64,000 nt of DNA from CAVSRC01 sp963762605 (GCA_963762605.1 CAVXLJ010000031.1:111839-175838), one strand, 5' to 3'. Counted from the stretch's first letter, positions 44,827 through 54,656 are shown. The notes: generated by a model not told the origin, from the sequence alone. Program-made: numbers and translations.

Positions 44827-45576
44827 TCAGACCTCGATCTTGGCGAACAGCCGCGCGCCGACGCCAAGCAGCACCACGGCAACGGCGGTAAGCACCACCA
44901 GGTCCGCCGTCAGGCCGAAATGACCGACATGGATGAGCAGGCCGCGCATCGCGTCGACGCCGTAGGATAGCGGGTTGACCCGCACGATGGCGTACATGAC
45001 GGTGGGCAGGCCGGTGAGCGGAAACAGCGCCCCCGACAGGAAAACCAGCGGCATCACGATGAAGTTCATGATGAGCTGGAAGGCCTGCATGTCGCGGATG
45101 CGCGCCCCCAGCGCAGTGCCGAAGGCGGTGAAGATGATCGCTACCAGCGCCATCACCACGACGGTCGGCACCATCGCCCACCAGGAATCCGGGCGGAAGC
45201 CGAGCGCGAAGGTGACGACGAAGACCAGCGCGCCCTGAATCATGGCGACGGTGGCACCACCCAGCGTGCGGCCGAGCATCAGCGCCCAGCGCGGCACCGG
45301 CGCCACCAGCGTCTCCTTGAGGAAGCCGAACTGCCGGTCCCACATCACGTCGATACCCGAAAACAGCGAGGAGAAGACGATCGCCATGATGACGATGCCG
45401 GGGGCGAGGAAATCGATGAAGTTGCCGTTGCCGGCGGCGCGATAGACGGCGCTGAAGCCGAAGCCGAAGGTGAACAGGAAGAGCAGCGGCTGGGCGAGCG
45501 AAGCGACGACGCGGGCGCGCGAGCGCACGTAGCGCTTCATCTGCCTCAGCCACATGATGTAGACGGCATCAAACAT
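44827..45576 (-). CDS. ABC-2 type permease (DrrB-like)
   Basis: 249 aa, six TMs. LAQPLLFLFTFGFGFSAVYR at the start and the family region IMNFIVMPLVFLSGALFPLTGLP, followed by NPLSYGVDAMRGLLIH, are typical of DrrB/NodJ exporters. It begins 5 bp after the ATPase stop. The pair probably exports a drug or lipid-like molecule. Confidence 0.9.
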   Translation of the reverse strand: MFDAVYIMWLRQMKRYVRSRARVVASLAQPLLFLFTFGFGFSAVYRAAGNGNFIDFLAPGIVIMAIVFSSLFSGIDVMWDRQFGFLKETLVAPVPRWALMLGRTLGGATVAMIQGALVFVVTFALGFRPDSWWAMVPTVVVMALVAIIFTAFGTALGARIRDMQAFQLIMNFIVMPLVFLSGALFPLTGLPTVMYAIVRVNPLSYGVDAMRGLLIHVGHFGLTADLVVLTAVAVVLLGVGARLFAKIEV

Positions 45577-45581
45577 TTATC

Positions 45582-46377
45582 TCACCCCCTCCGCCGCGCG
45601 CGCTGGACCATGCGCATGCGGTCCGCCGACGAGCCTTCCTCTTCGCGGATCGTCTTGCCGGTGACCGCCAGGAAAGCGTCCTCCAGCGAACCGGTCCCGG
45701 TTTCCGCGCGTAGCGACTGTGCCGTCCCCTGGGCCACGATCTTGCCGTGGTCGATGATGGCGATGCGCTGGGCGACGCGCTCGGCCTCCTCCATGTAGTG
45801 GGTCGAGAAGAACACGGTCGTGCGGTCGCGCTGGTTCAGCGTCTGCAGGTAGCTCCACATGTGGTTGCGGGTCTGCGGGTCGAGCCCGAGCGTCGGCTCG
45901 TCGAGGAAGATGATGCGCGGGGTGTGCAACAGGCCGCGAGCGATCTCCAGCCGCCGTCGCATGCCGCCGGAGAATTCCTTCACCTGGCTGTTGCGCCGGT
46001 CGTACAATTCGACGAAGGCGAGCAGCTCGTCGATCCGCCGGTGCCGCTCGGCGCTTCGGCACACCATAGAGCACGCCGTGGAACTCCATGTTCTCCCAGG
46101 CGGTCAGTTCCTCGTCGACGGCCGGATCCTGGAAGACGATGCCGAAGGAGCGGCGCACGGCGTCCGAATCCGTCACCGGATCGTGGCCCGCCACGCGGAT
46201 TGTTCCCGACGTCGGCTGGAGCAGGGTCGTCAGCATCTTGATGGTCGTCGACTTGCCGGCGCCGTTCGGCCCGAGGAAGGCGAATATCTCGCCTTCGGCG
46301 ACATCGAAGGTGATGTCGTCAACCGCCTTCACGGCGCCGAAGGTGCGCACAAGGTTCTTCACTTCAATGATGTTCAC
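45582..46377 (-). pseudogene. ABC transporter ATPase (DrrA-like), one frameshift
   Basis: The start is a GTG at 46377 (NIIEVKNLVRTFGAVKAV). Walker A GPNGAGKST and the Q-loop FQDPAVDEELTAWENM are in the first frame, to GVLYGVPK near 46058. The signature KEFSGGMRRRLEIARGL, Walker B IIFLDEPTLGLDP and H-loop STHYMEE are in a second frame ending RARRRG. One surplus base at about 46050-46057 explains the shift. Everything else is normal for a 264-aa DrrA-type ATPase, so a sequencing indel is as likely as true inactivation. Confidence 0.85.
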
Positions 46378-46412
46378 CGGTGCCTCGTGGGCTGATGAGG
46401 ACAGGCAGCGTC

Positions 46413-46428
46413 TATATCGTACGATATA
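46413..46428. promoter_or_regulatory. 16-bp perfect palindrome upstream of the ABC genes
   Basis: TATATCGTACGATATA, about 36 bp before the ATPase GTG, followed by a degenerate repeat (GCGTGCGATAGA). It probably binds a dimeric repressor such as a TetR or PadR protein. No such gene is adjacent. Confidence 0.55.
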
Positions 46429-46521
46429 GCGTGCGATAGACATATGGGCATTCGCCCGCACGAAAGCAAGCGATTCTGAAAGGGTACTGCCAAAGACTGT
46501 CAGCGGCCGCCACGCGGCCGG

Positions 46522-48008
46522 TCAGCGCAGCAGGCAGGCCAGGCGGGCATCGCCTTCGGCCGGTCCTGCGTGCGGCTCGGCGCCGAGAATCATCACCGCG
46601 TCCGTCGGGTGAGCCGTAGGCCGGCCACGCTCGGCAGGCCAGCACCATTGGGATCTCCGGTCCTGACGAAGTTGACCCAATAGGCCGAGACCGCCGCGGC
46701 GGTCTTGCGGTCATCGTCGCGATAGTGCCAGGCGAAAGCGTCGAGATTGTCGAAGACGTAGACGATCTCGGCCGAATGGAAAGCGCCCGCCTTGGCGCTC
46801 GGCCGCTGTCCGAACCACCCCTCCGGCGTCAGCGGCGCGCGGTCGAAACGATAGCGATAGATGGGTGCCCTGCCCGTCTTCGCCTGTGCCTCGATCCACG
46901 CCCAGGTCGGTTGGATGATGACGAGGTCGCCGCTGAAATCACGCGCCGATTGCGCGGCTTGATCCGGATCGGCGGCCGGATAGAGGCGGAGTATCCCCTC
47001 GGCGCGCGGCCCGAAGCGCTGCCGCACGACCTCTGCAAACGGTGCCGTTCCGCCAGTGATATCGAAGCCGAATCCCTCATCACGGTTCCAGCCGGCAAGC
47101 AGCGTCACGTCGTTCTGCCCGCCCTTGGCGAAGATGTCCGCCGGCGATTCCGGCAGGACATAGCCGTCTATGTTCGGCCACAAGGTGTGATCGGCCGGCG
47201 TCGCCGCCACGATTGTCTCGGCCGGCAGCGCACGCAGGTCGGCCAGCGACCGCGCGCCCAACGCCTCGGCAAACTGCACGCCGTAGCGTTCCGCCCCGGC
47301 ACGCGAGCGATCCGGTATCTTCGGCAACGCCGAGAACAAGGCGCCGCTCTCGCCGATGGCGCGCTGGAACAGGCCCCTCGCCAGCGGCGAGGCCATCAGC
47401 GCCGAGACCGAGATCGACCCGGCGGATTGGCCGGCAACGGTCACGCGCTCGGGATCGCCACCGAAGGCCGCGACATTGCGTTTCACCCAGGCAAGCGCGG
47501 CGATCTGATCGAGCAGGCCGTAATTGCCCGACGCGCCCTGCGGCGATTCCGCGCTCAGCGCCGGATGGGCGAGGAAGCCGAAGGCGCCGAGGCGATGGTT
47601 GGACGTGACCACGACGATGCCGCGCGACGCCAGCCGGGCGCCGTCATAGCGCGGCTCGGCGCCGTGGCCGGCAACGAAGCCGCCACCATGGATCCAGAAG
47701 AGGACCGGAAGGCGCTCGTCCCGCTCGTCGGCCGGCGTCCAGATATTGAGATAGAGGCAGTCCTCGGAGACGCCGGGCTCATAGGGGTCGATGTCGCCGT
47801 AGACGATGCTCTGCATGGCATTCGCGCCGAACGCATCGACCGGGCGGATGCCGGTCCACGGGATCGGCGGCTGCGGTGGCCGCCAGCGCAAGGGGCCCAC
47901 CGGCGGCGCGGCAAATGGAATGCCGCGAAAGACACGGACGCCATAGGAGTCAGCGCCGGGAACGGCCAGCAGGCCATTCTCGACGCTGACTGTCGCACTG
48001 AACGGCAT
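46522..48008 (-). pseudogene. Type-B carboxylesterase/lipase, C-terminal frameshift
   Basis: A 471-aa continuous frame from 48008 carries RVFRGIPFAAPPVGPLRWRPPQ, EDCLYLNIWTP, WIHGGGFVAG (oxyanion hole), the nucleophile elbow VTVAGQSAGSISVS and the His region KAGAFHSAEIVYVFDNLD. The expected last 35 residues (WPAYGSPD...AVMILGAEPHAG...ARLACLLR) are in two other frames near 46600-46640, ending with TGA at 46522. The present frame ends early (VAGLRLTRRTR). Loss of only the extreme C-terminus might leave activity. Indel error is also possible. Confidence 0.82.
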
Positions 48009-48035
48009 TCCAAGCCTCGCTTTACAAAGCTCCGC

Positions 48036-49316
48036 TCACGCCAGCGCCTGGTCGAGGTCGGCGATGATGTCGGCGACGTCCTCGATGCCGACCGACAGGC
48101 GGATGACATCGGGCCCGGCACCGGCCGCCTTGCGCTGTTCATCGGTCAACTGGCTGTGGGTGGTCGACCACGGATGGATGATCAGGCTGCGCGTGTCGCC
48201 GATATTGGCCAGGTGCGAGAACAGCTTCACCTTCGAGACCAGCTTGACGCCGGCCTCGGCACCGCCCTCGACGCCGAAGGTCATCACCGCACCGGCGCCT
48301 TTCGGGCAGTATTTCTGCGCCAGCTGGTGATAGCGGTCGCCGGGCAGCCCGGCATAGCTCACCCACGACACCTTGTCGTGTCCGGCGAGAAACTCGGCAA
48401 CGGCGCGCGCGTTGTCCGAGTGCTTCTGCATCCTCAGCGGCAGCGTCTCCGCGCCGGTGAGGATAAGGAACGAGTTGAACGGCGAGATCGCCGGCCCGAG
48501 GTCGCGCAGACCCAGCACCCGGCAGGCAATGGCGAAGGCGAAGTTGCCGAAGGCCTCGCCCAGCACCATGCCGTTATACTCGGGCCGCGGCGCGGAGAGG
48601 ACCGGATAGCGGTCGGATGCCATCCAGTTGAACTTGCCGCCATCGACGATGATGCCACCGATGGAGTTGCCGTGGCCGCCGATGAACTTGGTCATCGAGT
48701 GCAGCACGATGTCGGCGCCGTGGTCGAGCGGCCGGCAGAGATAGGGCGAGGCCAGCGTGTTGTCGACGATCAGCGGCACCCCTGCCCGCTTGGCAACGGC
48801 GGCAACCGCCTCGATATCGGTCACCACGCCGCCGGGATTGGCGATCGATTCGATGAAGATCGCCTTGGTCTTCGGGCCGACCGCCTTCTCGAAGGAGGCG
48901 ATGTCGTCGATGTCGGCCCACTTCACCTGCCAGCCGAAGGCCTTGAACGAGTGGTTGAACTGGTTGATCGAGCCGCCATAGAGCTGGCGTGCGGCGACGA
49001 ACTCGTCGCCCGGCCGCATCAGCGCATGCAGCGTCACCAGTTGCGCGGCATGGCCGGAGGCGACGGCGAGCGCCGCAGTGCCGCCCTCCAGCGCCGCAAT
49101 GCGCTGCTCCAGCACGTCGCTGGTCGGGCTCATGATGCGCGTATAGATGTTGCCGAAGGCCTGCAGGCCGAACAGCGAGGCGGCGTGGTCGGCGTCGTTG
49201 AAGACGTAGGACGCGGTCTGGTAGATCGGCGTCACCCGGGCGCCGGTGGTCGGGTCGGGCTTGGCGCCGGCATGCACGGCCAGTGTCGCAAATCCGGGTA
49301 CGCGATCGTCACTCAT
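48036..49316 (-). CDS. metY: O-acetylhomoserine aminocarboxypropyltransferase (sulfhydrylase)
   Basis: 426 aa, the length of the long Cys/Met-metabolism PLP enzymes that use O-acetylhomoserine and sulfide. It starts MSDDRVPGFATLAVHAGAKP. Motifs include TPIYQTASYVF, SGHAAQLVTL, the PLP lysine in HSMTKFIGGHGNSIGG and SLIIHPWSTTHSQL. It makes homocysteine directly from sulfide. The start codon is the ATG at 49316 rather than the longer reading. I found no SAM-II riboswitch in the upstream 130 bp. Confidence 0.93.
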   Translation of the reverse strand: MSDDRVPGFATLAVHAGAKPDPTTGARVTPIYQTASYVFNDADHAASLFGLQAFGNIYTRIMSPTSDVLEQRIAALEGGTAALAVASGHAAQLVTLHALMRPGDEFVAARQLYGGSINQFNHSFKAFGWQVKWADIDDIASFEKAVGPKTKAIFIESIANPGGVVTDIEAVAAVAKRAGVPLIVDNTLASPYLCRPLDHGADIVLHSMTKFIGGHGNSIGGIIVDGGKFNWMASDRYPVLSAPRPEYNGMVLGEAFGNFAFAIACRVLGLRDLGPAISPFNSFLILTGAETLPLRMQKHSDNARAVAEFLAGHDKVSWVSYAGLPGDRYHQLAQKYCPKGAGAVMTFGVEGGAEAGVKLVSKVKLFSHLANIGDTRSLIIHPWSTTHSQLTDEQRKAAGAGPDVIRLSVGIEDVADIIADLDQALA

Positions 49317-49450
49317 CGTTTCTCTCCCTGCCATTCGGGCGCGTTCTTTGGCCCGCCCCACCGCTATCCCTAGCCGGTGAAGCGCTCAAAATCCAAAGCA
49401 AATGCTGCCAAAATTGGCCTGGGGGATCGGAACGATTTGCCTTGCGGGCC

Positions 49451-49894
49451 CTAAAGTCCGAGCCGGCCGTGCTCGATCTTGATGCAGCGGTCCTGGATGA
49501 CGGTCAGCCCTGCCGCCCGCGCTCTCTCGGCCGCCGCTTCGTCACGCAGGCCAAGCTGCATCCAGATCACCCTGGGCTTGCGCTCCAGCGCCAATGCCTC
49601 GTCGACCGCCTCGCCGAGCTTGTCTGCGCGGCGGAAGACATCAACGATGTCGATCGGCTCGGGCACGTCCGCGAGGCTGGCATAGACGGTCTGGCCGAAG
49701 ATCTTCTGCCCGGCATAGACCGGATTGACCGGCACCGTGTGATAGCCGTGCTGGATCAGATAGCCCATGATCGCCCGGCTGACCCGGTCGCGCGTCGGCG
49801 AGGCGCCGAGAACGGCAATGGTGGGATTGGAGGTGAGGATTTCGCGCAGGACGTCGTCGGAAGGAGCGTCGCGGGTCAGGGTCTCGGTGGTCAT
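49451..49894 (-). CDS. CoA-binding domain protein
   Basis: 147 aa, a single CoA-binding Rossmann domain like that of succinyl-CoA synthetase alpha: IAVLGASPTRDRVSRAIMGYLIQHGYHTVPVNPVYAG and IDIVDVFRRADKLGEAVDEAL, VIWMQLGL. Free-standing proteins of this type occur next to metY in several alphaproteobacteria. Function unknown. Confidence 0.85.
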   Translation of the reverse strand: MTTETLTRDAPSDDVLREILTSNPTIAVLGASPTRDRVSRAIMGYLIQHGYHTVPVNPVYAGQKIFGQTVYASLADVPEPIDIVDVFRRADKLGEAVDEALALERKPRVIWMQLGLRDEAAAERARAAGLTVIQDRCIKIEHGRLGL

Positions 49895-50212
49895 CGGACA
49901 TTCGCCACATTGTTGTTCCGGCTTTTCCGCCGGAGCGAGGACACATTCGGTTTTTTAGATAGTATCACCGGGTGATCATGCAAAGTCCTTTATAGGCCGC
50001 CGGCTGGACGGCGGAACGATGGGGCGCGTCAATTCGTCGATGCCGTCAGACTACGCCTCTGAGGTATCCCAGTACCGTATTGCTAATAAGCTGACTTGCT
50101 TGCGTTTTCCGGCTGATTGCGCTTGACGTGGCGCCGCGCCGCGGCTAGAAACCGCGCCATCCGGCGGCGCCAACAGCGCCGCCTTGTAGTTTTCAACACG
50201 CCGGAAGTCCCC
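49895..50212. promoter_or_regulatory. Divergent region between the CoA-binding gene and rplM
   Basis: 318 bp without a gene. It holds a near-palindrome ATCACCGGGTGAT at about 49964-49976 next to an AT-rich run (TTTTTTAGATAG), and a GC-rich leader directly before rplM. The rplM promoter should lie here. I cannot mark its -35/-10 with confidence. Confidence 0.4.
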
Positions 50213-50677
50213 ATGAAAACGTTCAACCTGAAACCGGCCGACGTCGAGAAGAAGTGGGTCGTGATCGACGCCGACGGTCTCGTCGTTGGCCGCCTCGCGG
50301 CGATCGTCGCGCGGCGCCTGCGCGGCAAGCATCTGGCGGCCTACACGCCAAACGTCGACTGCGGCGACAACGTCATCGTCATCAATGCCGAGAAGGTCGC
50401 CTTCACCGGCAAGAAGCGCCAGGACAAGAAGTACTACTGGCACACCGGCTGGATCGGCGGCATCAAGGAGCGCACCGCCGCCAAGATCCTCGACGGACGC
50501 TTTCCCGAGCGCGTCGTCGAGAAGGCCGTCGAGCGCATGCTGCCCGAGGGGCCGCTCGCCCGCCGCCAGCTCAAGAATCTCCGCGTCTACAAGGGCAGCG
50601 CGCATCCGCATGAAGCCCAGCAGCCGGAAGTGCTCGATATCGCCGCTTTGAGCCGCAAGAACATGAGGACCGCCTGA
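50213..50677 (+). CDS. rplM: 50S ribosomal protein L13
   Basis: 154 aa, the normal alphaproteobacterial length. KKWVVIDADGLVVGRLAAIVA, GDNVIVINAEKVAFTGKK, HTGWIGGIKERTA and RMLPEGPLARRQLKNLRVY are diagnostic. It binds 23S rRNA early in assembly. rpsI follows after 2 bp. Confidence 0.98.
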   Translation: MKTFNLKPADVEKKWVVIDADGLVVGRLAAIVARRLRGKHLAAYTPNVDCGDNVIVINAEKVAFTGKKRQDKKYYWHTGWIGGIKERTAAKILDGRFPERVVEKAVERMLPEGPLARRQLKNLRVYKGSAHPHEAQQPEVLDIAALSRKNMRTA

Positions 50678-50679
50678 CC

Positions 50680-51144
50680 ATGGCCGATCTGCAATCCCTT
50701 CAGGATCTCGCCACCGAGGTGCCGGCCGCCCCGGTCCACGTCCAGAAGCTCGATGGCCACGGCCGCGCCTACGCCACGGGAAAACGCAAGAACGCGGTTG
50801 CCCGCGTCTGGGTATCGCGCGGCGGCGGACGCATCATCGTCAACGGCAAGGACTTCGCCGAGTACTTCGCCCGGCCGGTGCTGCAGATGATCCTGCGCCA
50901 GCCGATCCTGGCGACCGACCGCGACGGCCAGTACGATATCAACGCCACGGTCACCGGCGGCGGTCTGTCCGGCCAGGCCGGCGCGCTGCGCCACGGCATC
51001 TCGCGGGCGCTGACCTATTACGAGCCGGAGCTGCGCACGGTGCTCAAGAAGCAGGGCTTCCTCACCCGCGATTCGCGCGTGGTCGAGCGCAAGAAGTACG
51101 GCCGCGCCAAGGCCCGCCGCTCCTTCCAGTTCTCCAAGCGCTGA
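50680..51144 (+). CDS. rpsI: 30S ribosomal protein S9
   Basis: 154 aa. YATGKRKNAVARVWV, GGGLSGQAGALRHGISRAL, and the tail DSRVVERKKYGRAKARRSFQFSKR, which reaches the P-site tRNA. It is the second gene of the rplM-rpsI operon. In related genomes argC commonly follows; here about 3.5 kb of other genes intervenes. Confidence 0.98.
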   Translation: MADLQSLQDLATEVPAAPVHVQKLDGHGRAYATGKRKNAVARVWVSRGGGRIIVNGKDFAEYFARPVLQMILRQPILATDRDGQYDINATVTGGGLSGQAGALRHGISRALTYYEPELRTVLKKQGFLTRDSRVVERKKYGRAKARRSFQFSKR

Positions 51145-51169
51145 CCGGCCGACAAGGCAACGCATTCCG

Positions 51170-51202
51170 GCGGCTGCGGGCTCTCCGCAGCCGCTTTTTT
51201 TT
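51170..51202 (+). terminator. Rho-independent terminator of rplM-rpsI
   Basis: Perfect 10-bp stem GCGGCTGCGG/CCGCAGCCGC, 5-base loop, then eight T residues, 25 bp after the rpsI stop. Confidence 0.92.
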
Positions 51203-51282
51203 GCGCCTCCCAGTCGCGCAGGGCTCCGAGATCCGACACCGGCACCGCTCCGGTGCCACCGGCTCGGCTGCGGCGTTGCAGC

Positions 51283-52193
51283 TCATTGCGTGGAGAACAA
51301 CGCCTCAGAAAACGCGTCCTCTCCATCTGGCGCGGAAAATTTGGCGGTTGCAGCGTATGAGCAGTTCGTGATCTCGCCAGCGAGCACCGAATTTCCATCG
51401 GAATACAGGTCAATACGAACGTGACTGAAGAAGGCGCTCAGCTTGTGCGCCACATCGAGCATTTCCTCCAGCTTAGCGGGCGCTTCCATCTTCAGTTCAG
51501 GCTTCCCGGGGATGATCGAGAAGCCTGGATCCGCCCAAGCGCGAGAGAATGTTTTGATCTCTAGATCCGCGCCGCCACCGATGCTCGCAACAATAATTCT
51601 CGGCACGCCGCGATAGCAGTAGAAGTTGAAATTTGTCGGCTTATCTTCATCAAATAGCAAAGGTTCTACGATTATCTTTCGTTCAAGATTCTTGTAGTTT
51701 CTTTCGTGGTTCATCGGATAATAGTCAAACGACAGCCACGAAACGATCTTTTCATAATCGATCGGCTCTCCGTGCTTCCTGATGATCACTTTGCCGCTCG
51801 CGTGCGTCGGCTTGATGCAACAGCGATCGGGAAAATCATAGTTCCTCACCTCCTCCTCCGTTCTGAGGATCGCCAGGGTAGGAACGACATAAAATCACCG
51901 ACAACCGCCTTGACGAATAATTTGCCGTATTCCTTGTCGGTGACGAAGACCCGCAGCGGGTGATCGAGCGTGCGGGATGTCTTCATCCGGTACAGGTAAT
52001 CGTTGAAACGCATGCTGTCAGGCGACGGTTTCCTGCCGTGCACCAGCCGGAACTGCCGATACGACCAATACTTGTCGAACAGCTCGCCGATCGGGAGCGC
52101 CGCCAACTTCTCGACTTCCCGCCGAACGATCCTCTCTACTTTGCTGCCGAGCAAATACTCAAAAAAATTGAAGCTCACCTCTGCGCCGTCCAT
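51283..52193 (-). pseudogene. TupA-like ATP-grasp protein, copy A (frameshifted)
   Basis: The N-terminal frame (52193 to about 51890) is nearly identical to copies B and C (FEYLLGSKVERIVRREVEKL ... KLFVKAVVGD). At about 51889-51895 one base is missing relative to copy B (ATAAAATCACC against ATAAGAGTCACC). The rest continues in another frame (VRNYDFPDRCCIKPTHASGKV ... to 51283). The C-terminal half differs from B and C (DKPTNFNFYCYRGVPRIIVA). It is convergent with rpsI, about 140 bp apart. Confidence 0.8.
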
Positions 52194-52251
52194 GTTCCTG
52201 ATCTACACGCGGCGCTTGTGGCGCCATCGGTCGGGCTGCGGCGTTGCACGC

Positions 52252-53142
52252 TCATGACGTGGAGAAAAACACCTTAGAAAACGCGTCCTCCGCCTCTGGC
52301 GGGAAGAATTTCGTATTCGCAGCGTCTGGACAGTTCGTTATCTCGCCGACGAGCACGGACTTTCCATTCGAATACACGTCAATACGAACAAAATCGAAGA
52401 AGGCGCTCAGTTTGCGTGCCACGGCAAGCATTTCGTCGAGATTTACTGGTGCATCGATATCCAAATCAGGCTGTTGAATATTGATCGAGAAATCAGGCTT
52501 CGCCCAATCGGAAGAATAATCTCTCTTCCTCCTATTTTCATCGAAACCGACGCTCGCAGATATGCATTTTGGCACGCCGCAATAGCAATGTATCTTGTAA
52601 TTTGCGACTTCGCCGTCGTCAAATATCAAAGGTTCTACGATTATCTTTCGTTCAAAATTCTTGTAGTTTCTTTCGTGGTTCATCGGATAATAGTCAAACG
52701 ACAGCCACGAAACGATCTTTTCATAATCGATCGGCTCTCCGTGCTTCCTGATGATCACTTTGCCGCTCGCGTGCGTCGGCTTGATGCAGCAGCGATCGGG
52801 AAAATCATAGTTCCTCACCTCCTCCTCCGTTCTGAGGATCGCCAGGGTAGGAACGACATAAGAGTCACCGACAACCGCCTTGACGAATAATTTGCCGTAT
52901 TCCTTGTCGGTGACGAAGACCCGCAGCGGGTGATCGAGCGTGCGGGATGTCTTCATCCGGTACAGGTAATCGTTGAAACGCATGCTGTCAGGCGACGGTT
53001 TCCTGCCGTGCACCAGCCGGAACTGCCGATACGACCAATACTTGTCGAACAGCTCGCCGATCGGGAGCGCCGCCAACTTCTCGACTTCCCGCCGAACGAT
53101 CCTCTCTACTTTGCTGCCGAGCAAATACTCAAAAAATGTCAC
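52252..53142 (-). CDS. TupA-like ATP-grasp protein, copy B
   Basis: 296 aa from a GTG. The ATP-grasp part has CCIKPTHASGKVIIRKHGEPI, YYPMNHERNYKNFERKIIVEPL and KIHCYCGVPKCISASV, then a C-terminal FVRIDVYSNGKSVLVGEITNCP (metal-binding Asp and Glu/Asn region). This matches the TupA-like ATP-grasp family (PF14305), implicated in adding amino acids or peptides to surface polysaccharides such as teichuronopeptide. The N-terminal about 165 residues are nearly the same in all three copies, while the rest is divergent. Base composition is lower in GC than in the flanking genes, which suggests transfer. Confidence 0.83.
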   Translation of the reverse strand: MTFFEYLLGSKVERIVRREVEKLAALPIGELFDKYWSYRQFRLVHGRKPSPDSMRFNDYLYRMKTSRTLDHPLRVFVTDKEYGKLFVKAVVGDSYVVPTLAILRTEEEVRNYDFPDRCCIKPTHASGKVIIRKHGEPIDYEKIVSWLSFDYYPMNHERNYKNFERKIIVEPLIFDDGEVANYKIHCYCGVPKCISASVGFDENRRKRDYSSDWAKPDFSINIQQPDLDIDAPVNLDEMLAVARKLSAFFDFVRIDVYSNGKSVLVGEITNCPDAANTKFFPPEAEDAFSKVFFSTS

Positions 53143-53490
53143 GCTCGCCCCACGTCAACCCCCAATTACACGTATAGACGCACTGCACCGCACCTGCACC
53201 TGCTTTTTCGGGCGCGCGGCGCCCGGCTGCGCGGCTTCACGCCGCTGCTGTTTCTTTTGCGAAACCGGGCCGTACGCGGCGCTGAAGGTGCGAAGCTCCC
53301 TTGCCCCGCAATATGCGCACGGTGGAGCGCGGAAAGACCGCCGCCGCCTGTCGACCACCTTCCCGGTTCTCGGGCCGCCGACCGGCCGGCAAGGCAACGC
53401 AATCCGGCGGCCGCTATTTCATGTCTCCCGGTCGTGCCGGACTCCGAGATCCGGTGCCACCGCCACCGGTTGGGCCGCGGTGTCGTACGC
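53143..53490. repeat. Spacer between TupA copies B and C, duplicated material
   Basis: 348 bp without a gene. Its left part (53143-53360, beginning near CCCCACGTCAACCCC) is similar to 54379-54560 after copy C. Its right part (about 53387-53500, GACCGGCCGGCAAGGCAACGC...) resembles 51143-51290 after rpsI. The spacer is thus built from two repeated modules. Confidence 0.7.
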
Positions 53491-54378
53491 TCATTGCGTA
53501 GCGAACAGCGCCTGCGAAATCGCCTTCTCAGATTCCGGCGGGAAAATTTTCGCCATCGCGGCGCTTGGGCAGTTTGTTATCTCACCGACGAACACCGAAT
53601 TTCCATCGGAATACAGGTCAATACGAACCAACTCGAAGAAGGCGCTCAGTTTGCGCGCCACGGCGAGCATGTCTTCGAGATTCTCCGGCGCCGGCCGCTT
53701 TCCGTCTGGCGGACGATGTATCGAGAAGCTGGCATCGGTCCAATCGCAATGTACGACAAAACTCGATCTCTGTGAGTCCGGACCAATACCGGCGAAGACG
53801 AATTTTGGTACGCCGCGAAAACAAAAAACCCGATAGTCCATTATGTTGTCATCATCAAAAACGAGAGGTTCTACGATTATCTTCCGTTCAAGATTCTTGT
53901 AGTTTCTTTCGTGGTTCATCGGATAATAGTCAAACGACAGCCACGAAACGATCTTTTCATAATCGATCGGCTCTCCGTGCTTCCTGATGATCACTTTGCT
54001 GCTCGCGTGCGTCGGCTTGATGCAACAGCGATCGGGAAAATCATAGTTCCTCACTTCCTCCTCGGTTCTGAGGATCGCCAGGGTGGGAACGACATAAGAG
54101 TCACCGACAACCGCCTTGACGAATAGTTTGCCGTATTCCTTGTCGGTAACGAAGACCCGCAGCGGGTGATCGAGCGTGCGGGATGTCTTCATCCGGTACA
54201 GGTAATCGTTGAAACGCATGCTGTCGGAAGCCGGTTTCCTGCCGTGCACCAGCCGGAACTGCCGATACGACCAATACTTGTCGAACAGCTCGCCGATCGG
54301 GAGCGCCGCCAATTTCTCGACTTCCCGCCGAACGATCTTCTCTACTTTGCTGCCGAGCAGATACTCAAAAAATGTCAC
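53491..54378 (-). CDS. TupA-like ATP-grasp protein, copy C
   Basis: 295 aa from a GTG. The N-terminal half is almost identical to copy B (small changes such as KPASDSMRF). The C-terminal half is unique from IIVEPLVFDDDNIMDYRVFCFRGVPKFVFAGIG on, ending in VRIDLYSDGNSVFVGEITNCPSAAMAKIFPPESEKA. It has the same ATP-grasp/TupA assignment. It probably represents the oldest or first copy on the argC side, but the direction of duplication cannot be read from the sequence alone. Confidence 0.83.
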   Translation of the reverse strand: MTFFEYLLGSKVEKIVRREVEKLAALPIGELFDKYWSYRQFRLVHGRKPASDSMRFNDYLYRMKTSRTLDHPLRVFVTDKEYGKLFVKAVVGDSYVVPTLAILRTEEEVRNYDFPDRCCIKPTHASSKVIIRKHGEPIDYEKIVSWLSFDYYPMNHERNYKNLERKIIVEPLVFDDDNIMDYRVFCFRGVPKFVFAGIGPDSQRSSFVVHCDWTDASFSIHRPPDGKRPAPENLEDMLAVARKLSAFFELVRIDLYSDGNSVFVGEITNCPSAAMAKIFPPESEKAISQALFATQ

Positions 54379-54656
54379 GCCCGCCCCACGTCAACCCCAG
54401 ATTACAAATATAGACGCACTGCACAACATCTGCACCTGCTTTTCGGGCGCGCGGCGCTGAAGGTGCGGAAGTCTCCCTTGCCCCGCAATATGCGCACGGT
54501 GGAGCGCGGAAAGGCCGCCTCCTGTCGGCCGCCTTCCCGGTTCTCCGGGCGCTGACCGGCCGGCCCCATCGCGCGCTGTTGCAGGAGCGGGCCGGTCTAC
54601 CCTTTTCGTTTGCGCCGGCAGGCGCTATCAGCCTGTTCGTTCAGGAGGTCCCGCAC

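Noticed and set aside
49317..49450. SAM-II or similar riboswitch before metY
   Set aside because: I looked for the conserved SAM-II text on the coding strand and did not find it.
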